From contig JAOACZ010000075.1 of the NCBI GenBank assembly GCA_026417575.1, forward strand, positions 1-34,976: 34,976 bases of DNA, given 5' to 3'. A model generated the notes under the pieces. It had not been told where the DNA came from. It worked only from the letters and a program-made list of their open reading frames with translations, and made no database searches. The position numbers and the translations under genes are program-made. This DNA is from a bacterium (GTDB lineage Bacteria > Auribacterota > UBA3054 > JAPLST01). Shown here one piece after another: positions 6,914 to 14,504 of the stretch; positions within the stretch are counted from its first letter, which is position 1; every line of letters begins with the position of its first letter.

Positions 6914-7926
6914 TCTCGCACCACCCGCGCAAAACGCCGGTTGAAAAATACTCCGCCGCCGCAAACCAGTATCCGTGGACCACCAGCCGTAACACAAAAC
7001 TCAGCTAGCCGCGCTGCCAAGCTGTCGTGGAATCGCGCCGCAAGCTCTGCAGCATCCCGCCCCGCACACCGCTCCTCCCACATGCGCCGCACCATCGGCC
7101 GCCAATCAAACTCTATTAGGCCATCGTCAGTCAGTTCAGCTGGCAGCGAATACACTGCACCGCCGCCTGTGTCGCCTGCGCAAGACTCCAACGCCACAGC
7201 CGCCTGCGCTTCGCGTTCCGCATACCAACACAGCCCGAGCAGAGCGGATACACCGTCAAACAGTCGCCCTACGCTCGACGAAAGCACCGGCCGCAGCACC
7301 GCGTTGCCCCATAACGCCTCTGCCACGCGCCACGCTTCCTCAGGGACGCACGTGGGGCGCGGCCAGGCAATCCCCGCAGCCCGCGCCAAGGCCAGCCCAA
7401 GCCGCCACGGCTCGCGAATTGCCGCTGTGCCACCCAGCAACTGAATCCAGCGCAAGCGCGCCACACGCACGAACCCCGTCTCCGCGCTGCCGCGCAAAAT
7501 CTCCCCGCCCCACAACGTCCCGTCCGGGCCAAAACCGGTGCCATCGCACGCCAGCCCCCAACACATTTCCCACACCCCTGCTGCCGCCGCAGTCGCCGCG
7601 AGGTGCGCTGCATGATGCTGCACCCCAACTCGCCGTGCGCGCGGCCACAACTCGCTCTGCAGCGCCACCTTGCGCGAAATGTACTCCGGGTGCAAGTCAT
7701 ACGCAAGCACCTCCGGCCCCGCACCAAGCTCCGCTGGCCATGAATGCACCTGCTGCATGAAATCTGCAAAATCCTCGCCACGACCCAAGTCCGCACGTGG
7801 TGCACTCACTAACGCACGCGCCCCCGCCGCCCAACACACCGTGTTTTTTGTGTCCGCCCCTAACGCCACGACCGCCCGCGGCAGCCCCCGCCCTAGTTCA
7901 ATCATCATGACTGATGCGCGACCCAT
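6781..7926 (-). CDS. Stand-alone HypF C-terminal (Kae1-like) carbamoyltransferase
   Basis: A 381-residue protein matching only the last part of HypF, the enzyme that transfers a carbamoyl group to HypE while the cyanide ligands of [NiFe]-hydrogenase are made. Motifs: ALGADTKNTVCW (22-33), VQHHAAHLA metal-binding histidines (102-110), CDGTGFGPDGTLWGGE (128-142), LVCGGGVFFNRRF, and PSDASLSLGQAVLAA near the C-terminus. Full HypF has about 750 residues, with acylphosphatase, zinc-finger and YrdC-like parts before this; none is present and none lies upstream. HypB is two genes upstream, which supports a hydrogenase link, but no hydrogenase subunit or other hyp gene is in the window. The start may be 7926 or the ATGs at 7908/7905; the 5' end overlaps the methyltransferase. 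It converges with ribD and overlaps it by 133 bases. Another carbamoylation role is possible. Confidence 0.8.
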   Translation of the reverse strand: MGRASVMMIELGRGLPRAVVALGADTKNTVCWAAGARALVSAPRADLGRGEDFADFMQQVHSWPAELGAGPEVLAYDLHPEYISRKVALQSELWPRARRVGVQHHAAHLAATAAAAGVWEMCWGLACDGTGFGPDGTLWGGEILRGSAETGFVRVARLRWIQLLGGTAAIREPWRLGLALARAAGIAWPRPTCVPEEAWRVAEALWGNAVLRPVLSSSVGRLFDGVSALLGLCWYAEREAQAAVALESCAGDTGGGAVYSLPAELTDDGLIEFDWRPMVRRMWEERCAGRDAAELAARFHDSLAARLAEFCVTAGGPRILVCGGGVFFNRRFARVVRDYAEQGGMRCLFPGALGPSDASLSLGQAVLAAFTAEEEGRGERG

Positions 7927-8851
7927 AGCGCCGGCGCCGTGCTCCTTCCCGCGCCATGATGGGTTGCGGGTCCCGGTAAATGAAAGGTAATCGCGCGACT
8001 GCTGCAGCGTACTCCACTTCCGTCGCCCTGGCCGTCAAAAACTGCACCTCAGCATCGCCTTGCCCCTCGGCCTGAAAGCGCTTTTGCATCACCTCGACAT
8101 AACGCGGATTGATTTCATAGCCGATTGAATTCCGCCCCAACAAGCTTGCTACTATGCTTGTCGTCCCACTTCCCGCAAACGGGTCTAAAACCGTTTCCCC
8201 CTCGAACGTGAACATTTTAATCAGCCGCCGCGGCAACTCCGCGGGAAACATGGCCAAATGCTCCTTCTGCCGCACGCCCGGAAACCGCCAGTGCCCATAA
8301 AAATACGCATTCCACTCCGCACGTGTCAACTTCGCCCGCGCGCGCGCGGCCCGCCCCACTTTTGGCCCGCTCCCCAACTTCCTGAACAACAAAATAAATT
8401 CGTAATCCAGCTTCACAACCCCGTTGCGCGGATAGGGAAACGATCCCATAATCACTGCTCCGCCCGTTGTATGTACCGTCGTCGGCTTCTGCCAAATGAT
8501 CGCACCAAGGTAATCAAACCCCAGCGCCTCACACGCTAATATAATCGGCGCCCGAATCGGCAGCACTTTGTAACGCCCATAATGCGCCGCACGGGCAAAT
8601 TGATCGCCAACGTTGATGCACAAACGGCACCCAGGATGTAAAACCCGTGCGCATTCTTGCCAGACCAGGCTCAGATGGTTGATGTACTCTTCGTAAGATT
8701 GATGAAAGCCTATTTGCCCTTCGCAGCCGTAATCTTTGAGCTGCCAGTAGGGCGGCGACGTCACAACCAAATGCACACTTTCATCCGCCACGTCATGCAT
8801 CGCGCGCGCGTCGCCCAGGTAAATGCGGTGAGTGGTACGTCGTCCCTGCAT
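7898..8851 (-). CDS. DNA methyltransferase (N4-cytosine/N6-adenine type, class beta)
   Basis: A 317-residue AdoMet-dependent methylase. The catalytic motif TSPPYWQLKDYG is at residues 31-42 and the AdoMet motif DPFAGSGTT at 223-231, followed by GRNSIGYEINPRYVEV. The order catalytic motif first, AdoMet motif last is that of the beta class. The SPPY form is commonest in N4-cytosine methylases but also occurs in N6-adenine ones, so the base is open. The middle region (about 130-200) is the likely target-recognition part. No restriction gene is adjacent, so it looks like an orphan methylase. It sits between hypB (8 bases upstream) and the HypF-like gene, an odd place. Starts at ATG 8851. Confidence 0.88.
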   Translation of the reverse strand: MQGRRTTHRIYLGDARAMHDVADESVHLVVTSPPYWQLKDYGCEGQIGFHQSYEEYINHLSLVWQECARVLHPGCRLCINVGDQFARAAHYGRYKVLPIRAPIILACEALGFDYLGAIIWQKPTTVHTTGGAVIMGSFPYPRNGVVKLDYEFILLFRKLGSGPKVGRAARARAKLTRAEWNAYFYGHWRFPGVRQKEHLAMFPAELPRRLIKMFTFEGETVLDPFAGSGTTSIVASLLGRNSIGYEINPRYVEVMQKRFQAEGQGDAEVQFLTARATEVEYAAAVARLPFIYRDPQPIMAREGARRRRYGSRISHDD

Positions 8852-8859
8852 CTGCCGGC

Positions 8860-9600
8860 TCAGTGCCGGTGAGCGTGGCTGTGATGCTCGTTATGCGTGT
8901 GCGGCACATCCCGCACGTGAGCAAGCTGATGCCGCAGCCACTCCACCCACGCATCCACCCCCTCACCCGTGCGCGCCGACAGCTCAATCACCGGCAGCCC
9001 CGGATGCACCTGCCGCGCTCCCTCCTTGCACCGCGCCACGTCAAAATTCACGTATGGCAATAAGTCCACTTTCGTAATCAACATCAGGGACGCCACCGCA
9101 AATGCCGCCGGATACTTCTCCGGCTTGTCATCACCTTCCGTCACACTCACCGCCACCACTTTCGCCTGCTCGCCTAAATCAAATGCCGCCGGACACACCA
9201 AGTTCCCCACATTCTCGATCACAATCACGTCGGCGCTGGTGAGTGGAGGCTCTCCCAGCACTCGCTGTACCCCCACGGCATCAAGATGACAGGCCCCACC
9301 CGTGTTGATCTGAACCGCAGGAATACCCACCCGCCGCAATCGCTCCGCATCATACCGAGTCTGCACGTCGCCTTCAATCACCCCAACCTGCACCTCCGCC
9401 ATCAAGCGGGGCAGGCTGACCTCCAGCAACAATGTCTTCCCCGACCCTGGTGCACTCAGCAAATTGATCATCAGTGCCCGGCGCTCCGCCAACCGGGCTC
9501 GCACCGCGGCTGCTATCGCATTGTTCTTCTGCAGCACCTCTTCTTCAATTTTCACCAAGCGGGTCGCCGCCGCTTGTCCACACCCACACACGTCACACAT
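8860..9600 (-). CDS. hypB: Hydrogenase/urease nickel insertion GTPase HypB
   Basis: A 246-residue GTPase that delivers nickel to [NiFe]-hydrogenase with HypA. The N-terminus MCDVCGCG has the Cys2-Cys5-Cys7 high-affinity nickel motif. The P-loop SAPGSGKT is at 49-56, followed by VGVIEGDVQTRYDAER, the metal/GTP switch HLD in GACHLDA, and ITKVDLLPY (the NKxD-like base motif in its usual HypB form). The C-terminus HTHNEHHSHAHRH is a short histidine-rich tail that can store or chelate nickel; HypB proteins more often carry such runs near the N-terminus. ATG 9600 is preceded by GAGGAGG at six bases. It lies 10 bases after pyrD. Its presence implies a nickel enzyme elsewhere in the genome. Confidence 0.94.
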   Translation of the reverse strand: MCDVCGCGQAAATRLVKIEEEVLQKNNAIAAAVRARLAERRALMINLLSAPGSGKTLLLEVSLPRLMAEVQVGVIEGDVQTRYDAERLRRVGIPAVQINTGGACHLDAVGVQRVLGEPPLTSADVIVIENVGNLVCPAAFDLGEQAKVVAVSVTEGDDKPEKYPAAFAVASLMLITKVDLLPYVNFDVARCKEGARQVHPGLPVIELSARTGEGVDAWVEWLRHQLAHVRDVPHTHNEHHSHAHRH

Positions 9601-9610
9601 AACCGCCTCC

Positions 9611-10516
9611 TCAAAAAGTACCGCGCAACTCCTTTAACGAGCGCAACTGCTGTTCTTCCGCGTACGCGCGCAACGCGGCGACTAGCTCCACCGCCGCGCG
9701 AGGATTATAAAATGTCGCTGTGCCAACTTGCACCGCACTCGCCCCCACAATGAAAAATTGCAGCGCGTCCTCCAGCGTCTCGATCCCGCCCATCCCAATC
9801 ACCGGAATCCCCACCGCCTGCGCTACCTTCCACGTCATGTACACCGCAATTGGCCGAATCGCCGGCCCCGACAAGCCTCCAACCTTGTTTGCCAACACTG
9901 GCCGCCGCTTCTTCACATCTATCACCATGCCCAGCAGCGTATTGATCAGTGACACCGCGTCCGCACCCGCCGCCTCCGCAATCCGCGCCATCCGCGCAAT
10001 GTCTGTCACATTCGGCGATAGTTTCACTATCAAAGGTTTCCGCGTCGCTCGGCGCGCCGCTCGTACCGCATCGCGCAACAGTTCCTCATTCGTCCCAAAC
10101 GCAATCCCACCACATTGCACGTTCGGACACGATACGTTCAGCTCAATCGCATCCACCGCCTCGCATGCGTCGCTCAGTGCCGCCAACTCCGCGTACTCAT
10201 CCACGCTCTCACCCGACACATTGATTATGCACGGCACGCCCAAACGCTTCACAAACGGCGCCTTGTCCCGCAGCGTCTCTTCAATCCCAGGATTCTGCAG
10301 CCCAATCGCATTCAGTAGCCCCGCCGGGGTCTCCACCACCCGCGCCGGCGCATTACCTAAGCGCGGGCGCAGCGTCGTCCCTTTCAGCACGATGCCCCCC
10401 AACTGGCGCACGTCTATTAGCTCGCTCATCTCCTCCCCGTTGCCAAACGTCCCTGAGGCCACTAACACCGGGTTGGGCAGCACCAGTGTCCCAATTTTTA
10501 CTGACAGGTCAACCAC
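9611..10516 (-). CDS. pyrD: Dihydroorotate dehydrogenase, class 1B catalytic subunit
   Basis: The FMN enzyme that oxidises dihydroorotate to orotate in pyrimidine synthesis. The 301 residues match class 1: SVKIGTLVLPNPVLVASGTFG at the start, GIVLKGTT with Lys45, NAIGLQNPG, and the catalytic cysteine Cys130 in LNVSCPN. Later come VKLSPNVTDI, GGLSGPAIRPIA, and GMGGIETLEDA with GTATFYNP for FMN phosphate binding. Class 1B enzymes need a PyrK electron-transfer subunit for NAD+; no pyrK is present here. The start is GTG 10516, right behind AGGAG and overlapping the cmk stop by eight bases, which suggests coupled translation. Confidence 0.95.
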   Translation of the reverse strand: MVDLSVKIGTLVLPNPVLVASGTFGNGEEMSELIDVRQLGGIVLKGTTLRPRLGNAPARVVETPAGLLNAIGLQNPGIEETLRDKAPFVKRLGVPCIINVSGESVDEYAELAALSDACEAVDAIELNVSCPNVQCGGIAFGTNEELLRDAVRAARRATRKPLIVKLSPNVTDIARMARIAEAAGADAVSLINTLLGMVIDVKKRRPVLANKVGGLSGPAIRPIAVYMTWKVAQAVGIPVIGMGGIETLEDALQFFIVGASAVQVGTATFYNPRAAVELVAALRAYAEEQQLRSLKELRGTF

Positions 10517-11243
10517 ACTCCTGTGGTTTTAGCGAGGGTGAATGGGCTCGTGCGAGCTGCCTCAGCCGATCCAGCGCGCCAAATTTTTGCTCCAACACCG
10601 CACGCATCTGCGCCACGGTCTCCTGCGGGCCTCTGTTGTGCGTCGTGTCAATCTCAATCGCGTCCGGCATGCGCATAAGTGCTCCCACCGGCCGCTGCCG
10701 ATCACGTGCGTCCCGCGCCCGCACCGCCGCTAATACCTCTTCAAACGTTACATCTGGCTTGCGCGCGCGGTCATCCGCCAGGCGCCGTCGCGCCCGTTCC
10801 TCTTCCGACGCCGTCACAAAAAATTTTACCTCTGCATCCGGAAACACCACCGAGCCAATGTCACGCCCGTCCAACACTGCATTACCCGCCGCCCGTCCCA
10901 GCCGGCGCTGTTCGCGCACCAGCACGTCGCGCACCGCCGGATTGTCAGCCACATTCGATACATCCGCCCCAATGTCCGGCGCCAGCGCCTCGTCCGTCAC
11001 ATCCTCCCCGTTCACCAAAACGTGCTGCCCGTCTGGCAGATCGCGCAAGTCAATCCGCAATTCCCCTACCCGCGCCGCCAGTGTTGCCTGGTCTCCTGTC
11101 GCGATACCTTGCCGCCGCGCCCACGCCGCCACGCTTCGATACATCAACCCCGTGTTGATGTACGCAAACCCGAGCTCCTGTGCCAGCAACCGCGCCGCGC
11201 TACTCTTCCCCGAGGCCACTGTGCCGTCAACCGCGATAATCAT
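10509..11243 (-). CDS. cmk: Cytidylate kinase
   Basis: Phosphorylates CMP and dCMP with ATP. A 244-residue protein with the P-loop GTVASGKSS at 7-15, then YINTGLMYRSVAAWA, the CMP-binding insert region with DGRDIGSVVFPDAEVKFFVTAS, and the lid EERARRRLADDRARKPDVTFEEVLAAVRARDARDRQRPVGAL. ATG 11243 overlaps the stop of the gene before it in an ATGA. The frame runs 50 codons further upstream without family similarity, so this start is chosen. It ends inside the pyrD start; with pyrD it forms a pyrimidine pair. Confidence 0.95.
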   Translation of the reverse strand: MIIAVDGTVASGKSSAARLLAQELGFAYINTGLMYRSVAAWARRQGIATGDQATLAARVGELRIDLRDLPDGQHVLVNGEDVTDEALAPDIGADVSNVADNPAVRDVLVREQRRLGRAAGNAVLDGRDIGSVVFPDAEVKFFVTASEEERARRRLADDRARKPDVTFEEVLAAVRARDARDRQRPVGALMRMPDAIEIDTTHNRGPQETVAQMRAVLEQKFGALDRLRQLARAHSPSLKPQECG

Positions 11244-11809
11244 CCCTGCCGCTCCCGGGCAAGCATCCGGTACACGCGACCTAAGTGCTCCGCGGCAACC
11301 TCCAAGTACGCCTGCGCACCACCGCGCTTCTGCCAGTGCGCAATCGACTTCCGCACCCGCTTCACACACTCCACCACCAACGGCACCTCGCATACCCGAA
11401 TCGGAAACGGATTCGGTAACCGCTCGCCCCCGCGCGGCTCCCCTCCTTGCAGCACTTCACAGGCCTCCCAGACGTGCTCGTACACCTTCTGCTCGCGCGG
11501 CGTTAAGTTAAACACTCGCGGCGCCCGGCCCAGCTCCTTCGCTTTCAATCCATCCAGAACCGCCTCTAACGCATTGTCCACCTGCCGATCCGTCAGCTCG
11601 TGCTCCGCTCGAAAGACCGTCATAATCGCCGCTTCCAACTCGCACAGTTCCCCCATGTAGCGCTTCTCGAACTCTACTTCCCGATCAGCCCGCTCGAAAT
11701 ACGCACGTTCAGCATCGCTCAACTGCCTTTGCCCCGCCGCGCCCGCCCCAGCCGGAGCCGCCCCTCCACCTCTCCGCACCAGGCCTCGTAACTTGTCAAA
11801 CCACTTCAT
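11240..11809 (-). CDS. Conserved-looking hypothetical protein, charged, cytosolic
   Basis: A 189-residue protein I do not recognise. The N-terminal part (MKWFDKLRGLVRR, then a Gly/Ala-rich stretch to about residue 27) is followed by a long acidic helical region with ELCELEAAIMTVFRAEHELTDRQVDNALEAV. The second half contains LTPREQKVYEHVWEACEVL and VVECVKRVRKSIAHWQKRGGAQAYLEVAAEHL. It has no signal peptide or membrane segment. ATG 11809 is preferred over GTG 11812 because GGAGG is then four bases upstream. It shares a TGATG joint with the gene before it and an ATGA with cmk, so it is translated with housekeeping enzymes. Function unknown. Confidence 0.8.
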   Translation of the reverse strand: MKWFDKLRGLVRRGGGAAPAGAGAAGQRQLSDAERAYFERADREVEFEKRYMGELCELEAAIMTVFRAEHELTDRQVDNALEAVLDGLKAKELGRAPRVFNLTPREQKVYEHVWEACEVLQGGEPRGGERLPNPFPIRVCEVPLVVECVKRVRKSIAHWQKRGGAQAYLEVAAEHLGRVYRMLARERQG

Positions 11810-12216
11810 CACGCCTCCTTCCCTGCCGAAACACAGACAATACGTACCTGCCGCCGCCGCGGCCCGTCAAACTCGCACAAATAGATTCCTTGCCAGGTCC
11901 CTAACGCTACACGCCCCTCTACGATCGGAAGGCATACATGTGTCCCAACCAGCGTGCTCTTCACATGCGCCGTCGAGTTCCCCTCACTGTGCCGAAACCC
12001 ACGCAACTCTTTCACGATCTCGCCCAGCGACAACAAAATATCATGCACGACGTCCGGATCAGCATTCTCATTCACCGTTACCCCCGCGGTCGTATGCGGG
12101 CAGATCACATGACACACGCCGTGCCGGCATCCGCTCGCCTGCACCGCTTCCTGCACCCGCGCTGTGATATCCACGAATTCCTCTCGCCGTCCTGTGTTGA
12201 TGCTAATTGTCGTCAT
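11809..12216 (-). CDS. YjbQ/UPF0047 family protein (secondary thiamine-phosphate synthase-like)
   Basis: A 135-residue protein covering the whole family length. Marks: GVCHVICPHTTAGVTVNENADPDV with the conserved HTTAGV, then FRHSEGNSTAHVKSTLVGTHVCLPI with the conserved His and Ser residues, and LGTWQGIYLCEFDGPRRR. Members form a trimer and have weak thiamine-phosphate synthase activity in vitro; their true role is unsettled. It overlaps murI upstream by an ATGA and the unknown gene downstream by one base. Confidence 0.93.
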   Translation of the reverse strand: MTTISINTGRREEFVDITARVQEAVQASGCRHGVCHVICPHTTAGVTVNENADPDVVHDILLSLGEIVKELRGFRHSEGNSTAHVKSTLVGTHVCLPIVEGRVALGTWQGIYLCEFDGPRRRQVRIVCVSAGKEA

Positions 12217-13013
12217 TCGTGCCCTACTACTTTAATGGCTTGCAGGCGGCGCCCAAGAAAACGCGCGCCTAACTCCGCAAAGCGCGCCGCCATGTCAGTG
12301 ACAAAAAACGTTTCCTCCCCTGGACCACCCGGCGCACGCAGCCCCCGGGCGGTTAGAAGCTCTTCTAACTCTGCCGCACACGTCTGCGCAGAATCAACTA
12401 ACGCCACCTCTGGTCCCATGTACTCCTGCAAAACACCTGCTAACAAGGGATAATGCGTGCACCCCAACACCAACGTGTCTATCCGCGCTGTGCGCAATGG
12501 CTGCAAATACTCAGCTACAATAAGCCGCGTCGCCTCCCGATCCGTCCACCCCTCCTCCACCAGCGGCACCAAGAGGGGACACGGCTGGGAATAGACCGTG
12601 ATGTGCGGGTCAAGGCGGTGAATTGCCTGTGCATACACGTCACTGGCAATCGTTGCTGTCGTGCCAATCACACCAATTTTGCGCGCGCGCGTCGTCGCCA
12701 CCGCCGCGCGCGCCCCCGGCTCGATCACCCCCAGCAACGGAACACCCACCTCCTCCCGGACGGCATCTAACGCCAACGCACTAGCCGTGTTGCACGCAAT
12801 CACCACGCACTTTACCTCGTGTTCGCGCAAAAACCGCAGCGCCTCCCGCGTAAAACGTATGATCGTATCCCGGCTCTTTGAACCATACGGCACGCGCGCG
12901 GTGTCCCCATAGTAAATGATCTCTTCTTGCGCCAGCCGCTCACGAATCGCGCGCGTCACGGTCAGTCCGCCCAGCCCCGAATCGAAAATCCCAATTGGTC
13001 GTGGATCACTCAT
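12213..13013 (-). CDS. murI: Glutamate racemase
   Basis: Makes D-glutamate for peptidoglycan, without cofactor. A 266-residue protein with IGIFDSGLGGLTV (Asp11, Ser12), YGDTARVPYG, the catalytic cysteine Cys74 in VIACNTASA and the second catalytic cysteine Cys185 in VLGCTHYPLL. ATG 13013 forms an ATGA with the amidase stop, a joint used repeatedly in this operon, and gives the usual N-terminus; a seven-codon extension to 13034 is less likely. The amidase before it makes a cell-wall pair. Confidence 0.95.
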   Translation of the reverse strand: MSDPRPIGIFDSGLGGLTVTRAIRERLAQEEIIYYGDTARVPYGSKSRDTIIRFTREALRFLREHEVKCVVIACNTASALALDAVREEVGVPLLGVIEPGARAAVATTRARKIGVIGTTATIASDVYAQAIHRLDPHITVYSQPCPLLVPLVEEGWTDREATRLIVAEYLQPLRTARIDTLVLGCTHYPLLAGVLQEYMGPEVALVDSAQTCAAELEELLTARGLRAPGGPGEETFFVTDMAARFAELGARFLGRRLQAIKVVGHE

Positions 13014-14113
13014 AACGTCCGCAAATACTCCCAAATCCCTTCCGCGATCGCCTCAGCCACTTTCTGCCGATACCACTCCTTGCGCAAATAGCTCGCATCC
13101 GTCGCGTGGCTCAAAAAACCCACCTCCACCAAGCACGCCGGACACAGCGTTTCCCGCAAAACTTGCAGATTGGCCGGCTTAATCCCGCGATTGTCGCCCA
13201 CGGCCACATTCCCTACCCGCCGCTGGATCCGTTGCGCCAGCGCAATGGATTGCGCGCGCGTCTGCTTGAAATGATTGCCCAAAAAAAACCGCTTTAGCCG
13301 CGCCGTCAACGCACTCCACCCGCTGTGAACCTCGTCTTTCAACGGCGAATTCTCTAAGCGCTCCGTCGCCGCATCGCTTGCTGTCTGCGCTCGAGACAAG
13401 TAGAACGTTTCACTCCCGCTTATCGTCCGCGCCTGTTCATTCACAGCGTTTGCATGAATGCTCACAAATACTGCCGCCCCAAGCTCATTGGCTATCTCGG
13501 CCCGCCGCGCCAAGGGCACGTACACATCGCCATCACGCGTTAGCCGCACCTTCACTCCCTTGGCCACTAACGCTGCGCGGACCCGCCGCGCTATATCCAA
13601 CGTCAGCTCTTTCTCGACAACCCCGTGCCCCGCCGCCCCTTGGTCGCGCCCACCGTGCCCCGGATCCAACACCACCAAACGCGCCCCTCCCCCCGCACGC
13701 GCCGTCGCCCGTAACCGCTCGAAATACGGTGCCAACGTCGTCGTCACAAAACTCGCCGGCACATACGGCACCCCGCGGCTGAACACCACCCCTGCTTCCA
13801 TCTGTACTGGCGTGCGCCTGTCTCCCCCCACCACCCGCGAGCCGGGCATCAAACTTAGCCGCAGCTCCCGCCCCTCCAATTCGATGATCCGCGCCTCGTA
13901 CCACCACGTCAGCCGCAGCCCCAGCGCCTCCGCTACGTCGTACAGCGGCACATACTCGATCCCCCCAAACCGCCGACTCTCTAACGAAATATCCCCCGCC
14001 GGCCCACGCAGTACCTTCCCCCATCCCGGCAACGCCAGCACCACCGCGGTCGCTGTCAGCCCCCATACCCACTTTCTCCACCCTACCGCCCTGCGTGCGC
14101 AGCAACGTACCAC
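13010..14113 (-). CDS. N-acetylmuramoyl-L-alanine amidase (amidase_3), exported
   Basis: A 367-residue zinc hydrolase that cuts the bond between MurNAc and the peptide stem. Residues about 12-33 are a signal peptide (basic start, then LTATAVVLALPGWG). Residues 40-140 look like a copper-amine-oxidase-like/stalk domain (YVPLYDVAEALGLRLTWW and later VPYVPASFV), often found before amidases. The catalytic domain starts with VVLDPGHGGRDQGAAG (zinc His near 153), followed by EKELTLDIARRV (zinc Glu), VSIHANA (zinc His) and CLVEVGFLSHATD (catalytic Glu). GTG 14113 is chosen because GAGGAG lies five bases before it; it overlaps the preceding gene by 31 bases. GTG 14146 is an alternative. Confidence 0.92.
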   Translation of the reverse strand: MVRCCARRAVGWRKWVWGLTATAVVLALPGWGKVLRGPAGDISLESRRFGGIEYVPLYDVAEALGLRLTWWYEARIIELEGRELRLSLMPGSRVVGGDRRTPVQMEAGVVFSRGVPYVPASFVTTTLAPYFERLRATARAGGGARLVVLDPGHGGRDQGAAGHGVVEKELTLDIARRVRAALVAKGVKVRLTRDGDVYVPLARRAEIANELGAAVFVSIHANAVNEQARTISGSETFYLSRAQTASDAATERLENSPLKDEVHSGWSALTARLKRFFLGNHFKQTRAQSIALAQRIQRRVGNVAVGDNRGIKPANLQVLRETLCPACLVEVGFLSHATDASYLRKEWYRQKVAEAIAEGIWEYLRTL

Positions 14114-14364
14114 GTGCACTCCTCGGCATACCGTGGACTGCAGCACACCCGTTCAATCTCCTCCTGGTACACTTTCCACTGCTGCGCATCTTTCAGCAAC
14201 AGCCGCTTCGCCGGACACTCTAATACAATCTGCCGCCGCTGGTACGGGTCCATCGCCTGGACAAAAATAAACAACTTCCCCTCCGCCAACGGACACTGAG
14301 TGCGGCGCTGCAATGCCGCCATCTGCTCCTCCAGCGAGATCCCCGCTTGCGTGCTTCCCGTCAT
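14083..14364 (-). CDS. Small unknown protein with cysteines, first gene of the operon
   Basis: A 93-residue cytosolic protein that I cannot place in a family. It has charged helical stretches (ISLEEQMAALQRRTQ, KDAQQWKVYQEEIERV) and five cysteines: one at CPLA, one at LECPAK, two at VCCSP and one at EECTW. The spacing invites metal binding, but no known motif is matched. ATG 14364 is exactly seven bases past a TATAAT hexamer, so the mRNA should be leaderless. Its end overlaps the amidase start. As leader gene of a cell-wall/nucleotide operon it merits attention. Confidence 0.75.
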   Translation of the reverse strand: MTGSTQAGISLEEQMAALQRRTQCPLAEGKLFIFVQAMDPYQRRQIVLECPAKRLLLKDAQQWKVYQEEIERVCCSPRYAEECTWYVAAHAGR

Positions 14365-14370
14365 GCCGTC

Positions 14371-14399
14371 ATTATATCAACACCCGCTGCCCGGCGCAA
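14371..14399 (-). promoter_or_regulatory. Promoter of the amidase-to-hypF operon, predicted leaderless
   Basis: On the - strand TTGCGC (14399-14394), 17 bases, then TATAAT (14376-14371), then six bases and ATG 14364. No ribosome binding site precedes the ATG. The gap 14365-14504 otherwise holds only C-rich sequence. Confidence 0.7.
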
Positions 14400-14504
14400 C
14401 TGCACGCGTCACCTCCCCACGGCCTCCACCGCCCCGTCTCCGCTTCAAATTTACCCCCCCACACCTCGCCACGTGCCCCCACCACACCCACCGGCCACCC
14501 TCAC

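Noticed and set aside
8860-9600. UreG instead of HypB
   Set aside because: The N-terminal CxxCGC nickel motif and overall pattern are those of HypB; no urease genes are present.
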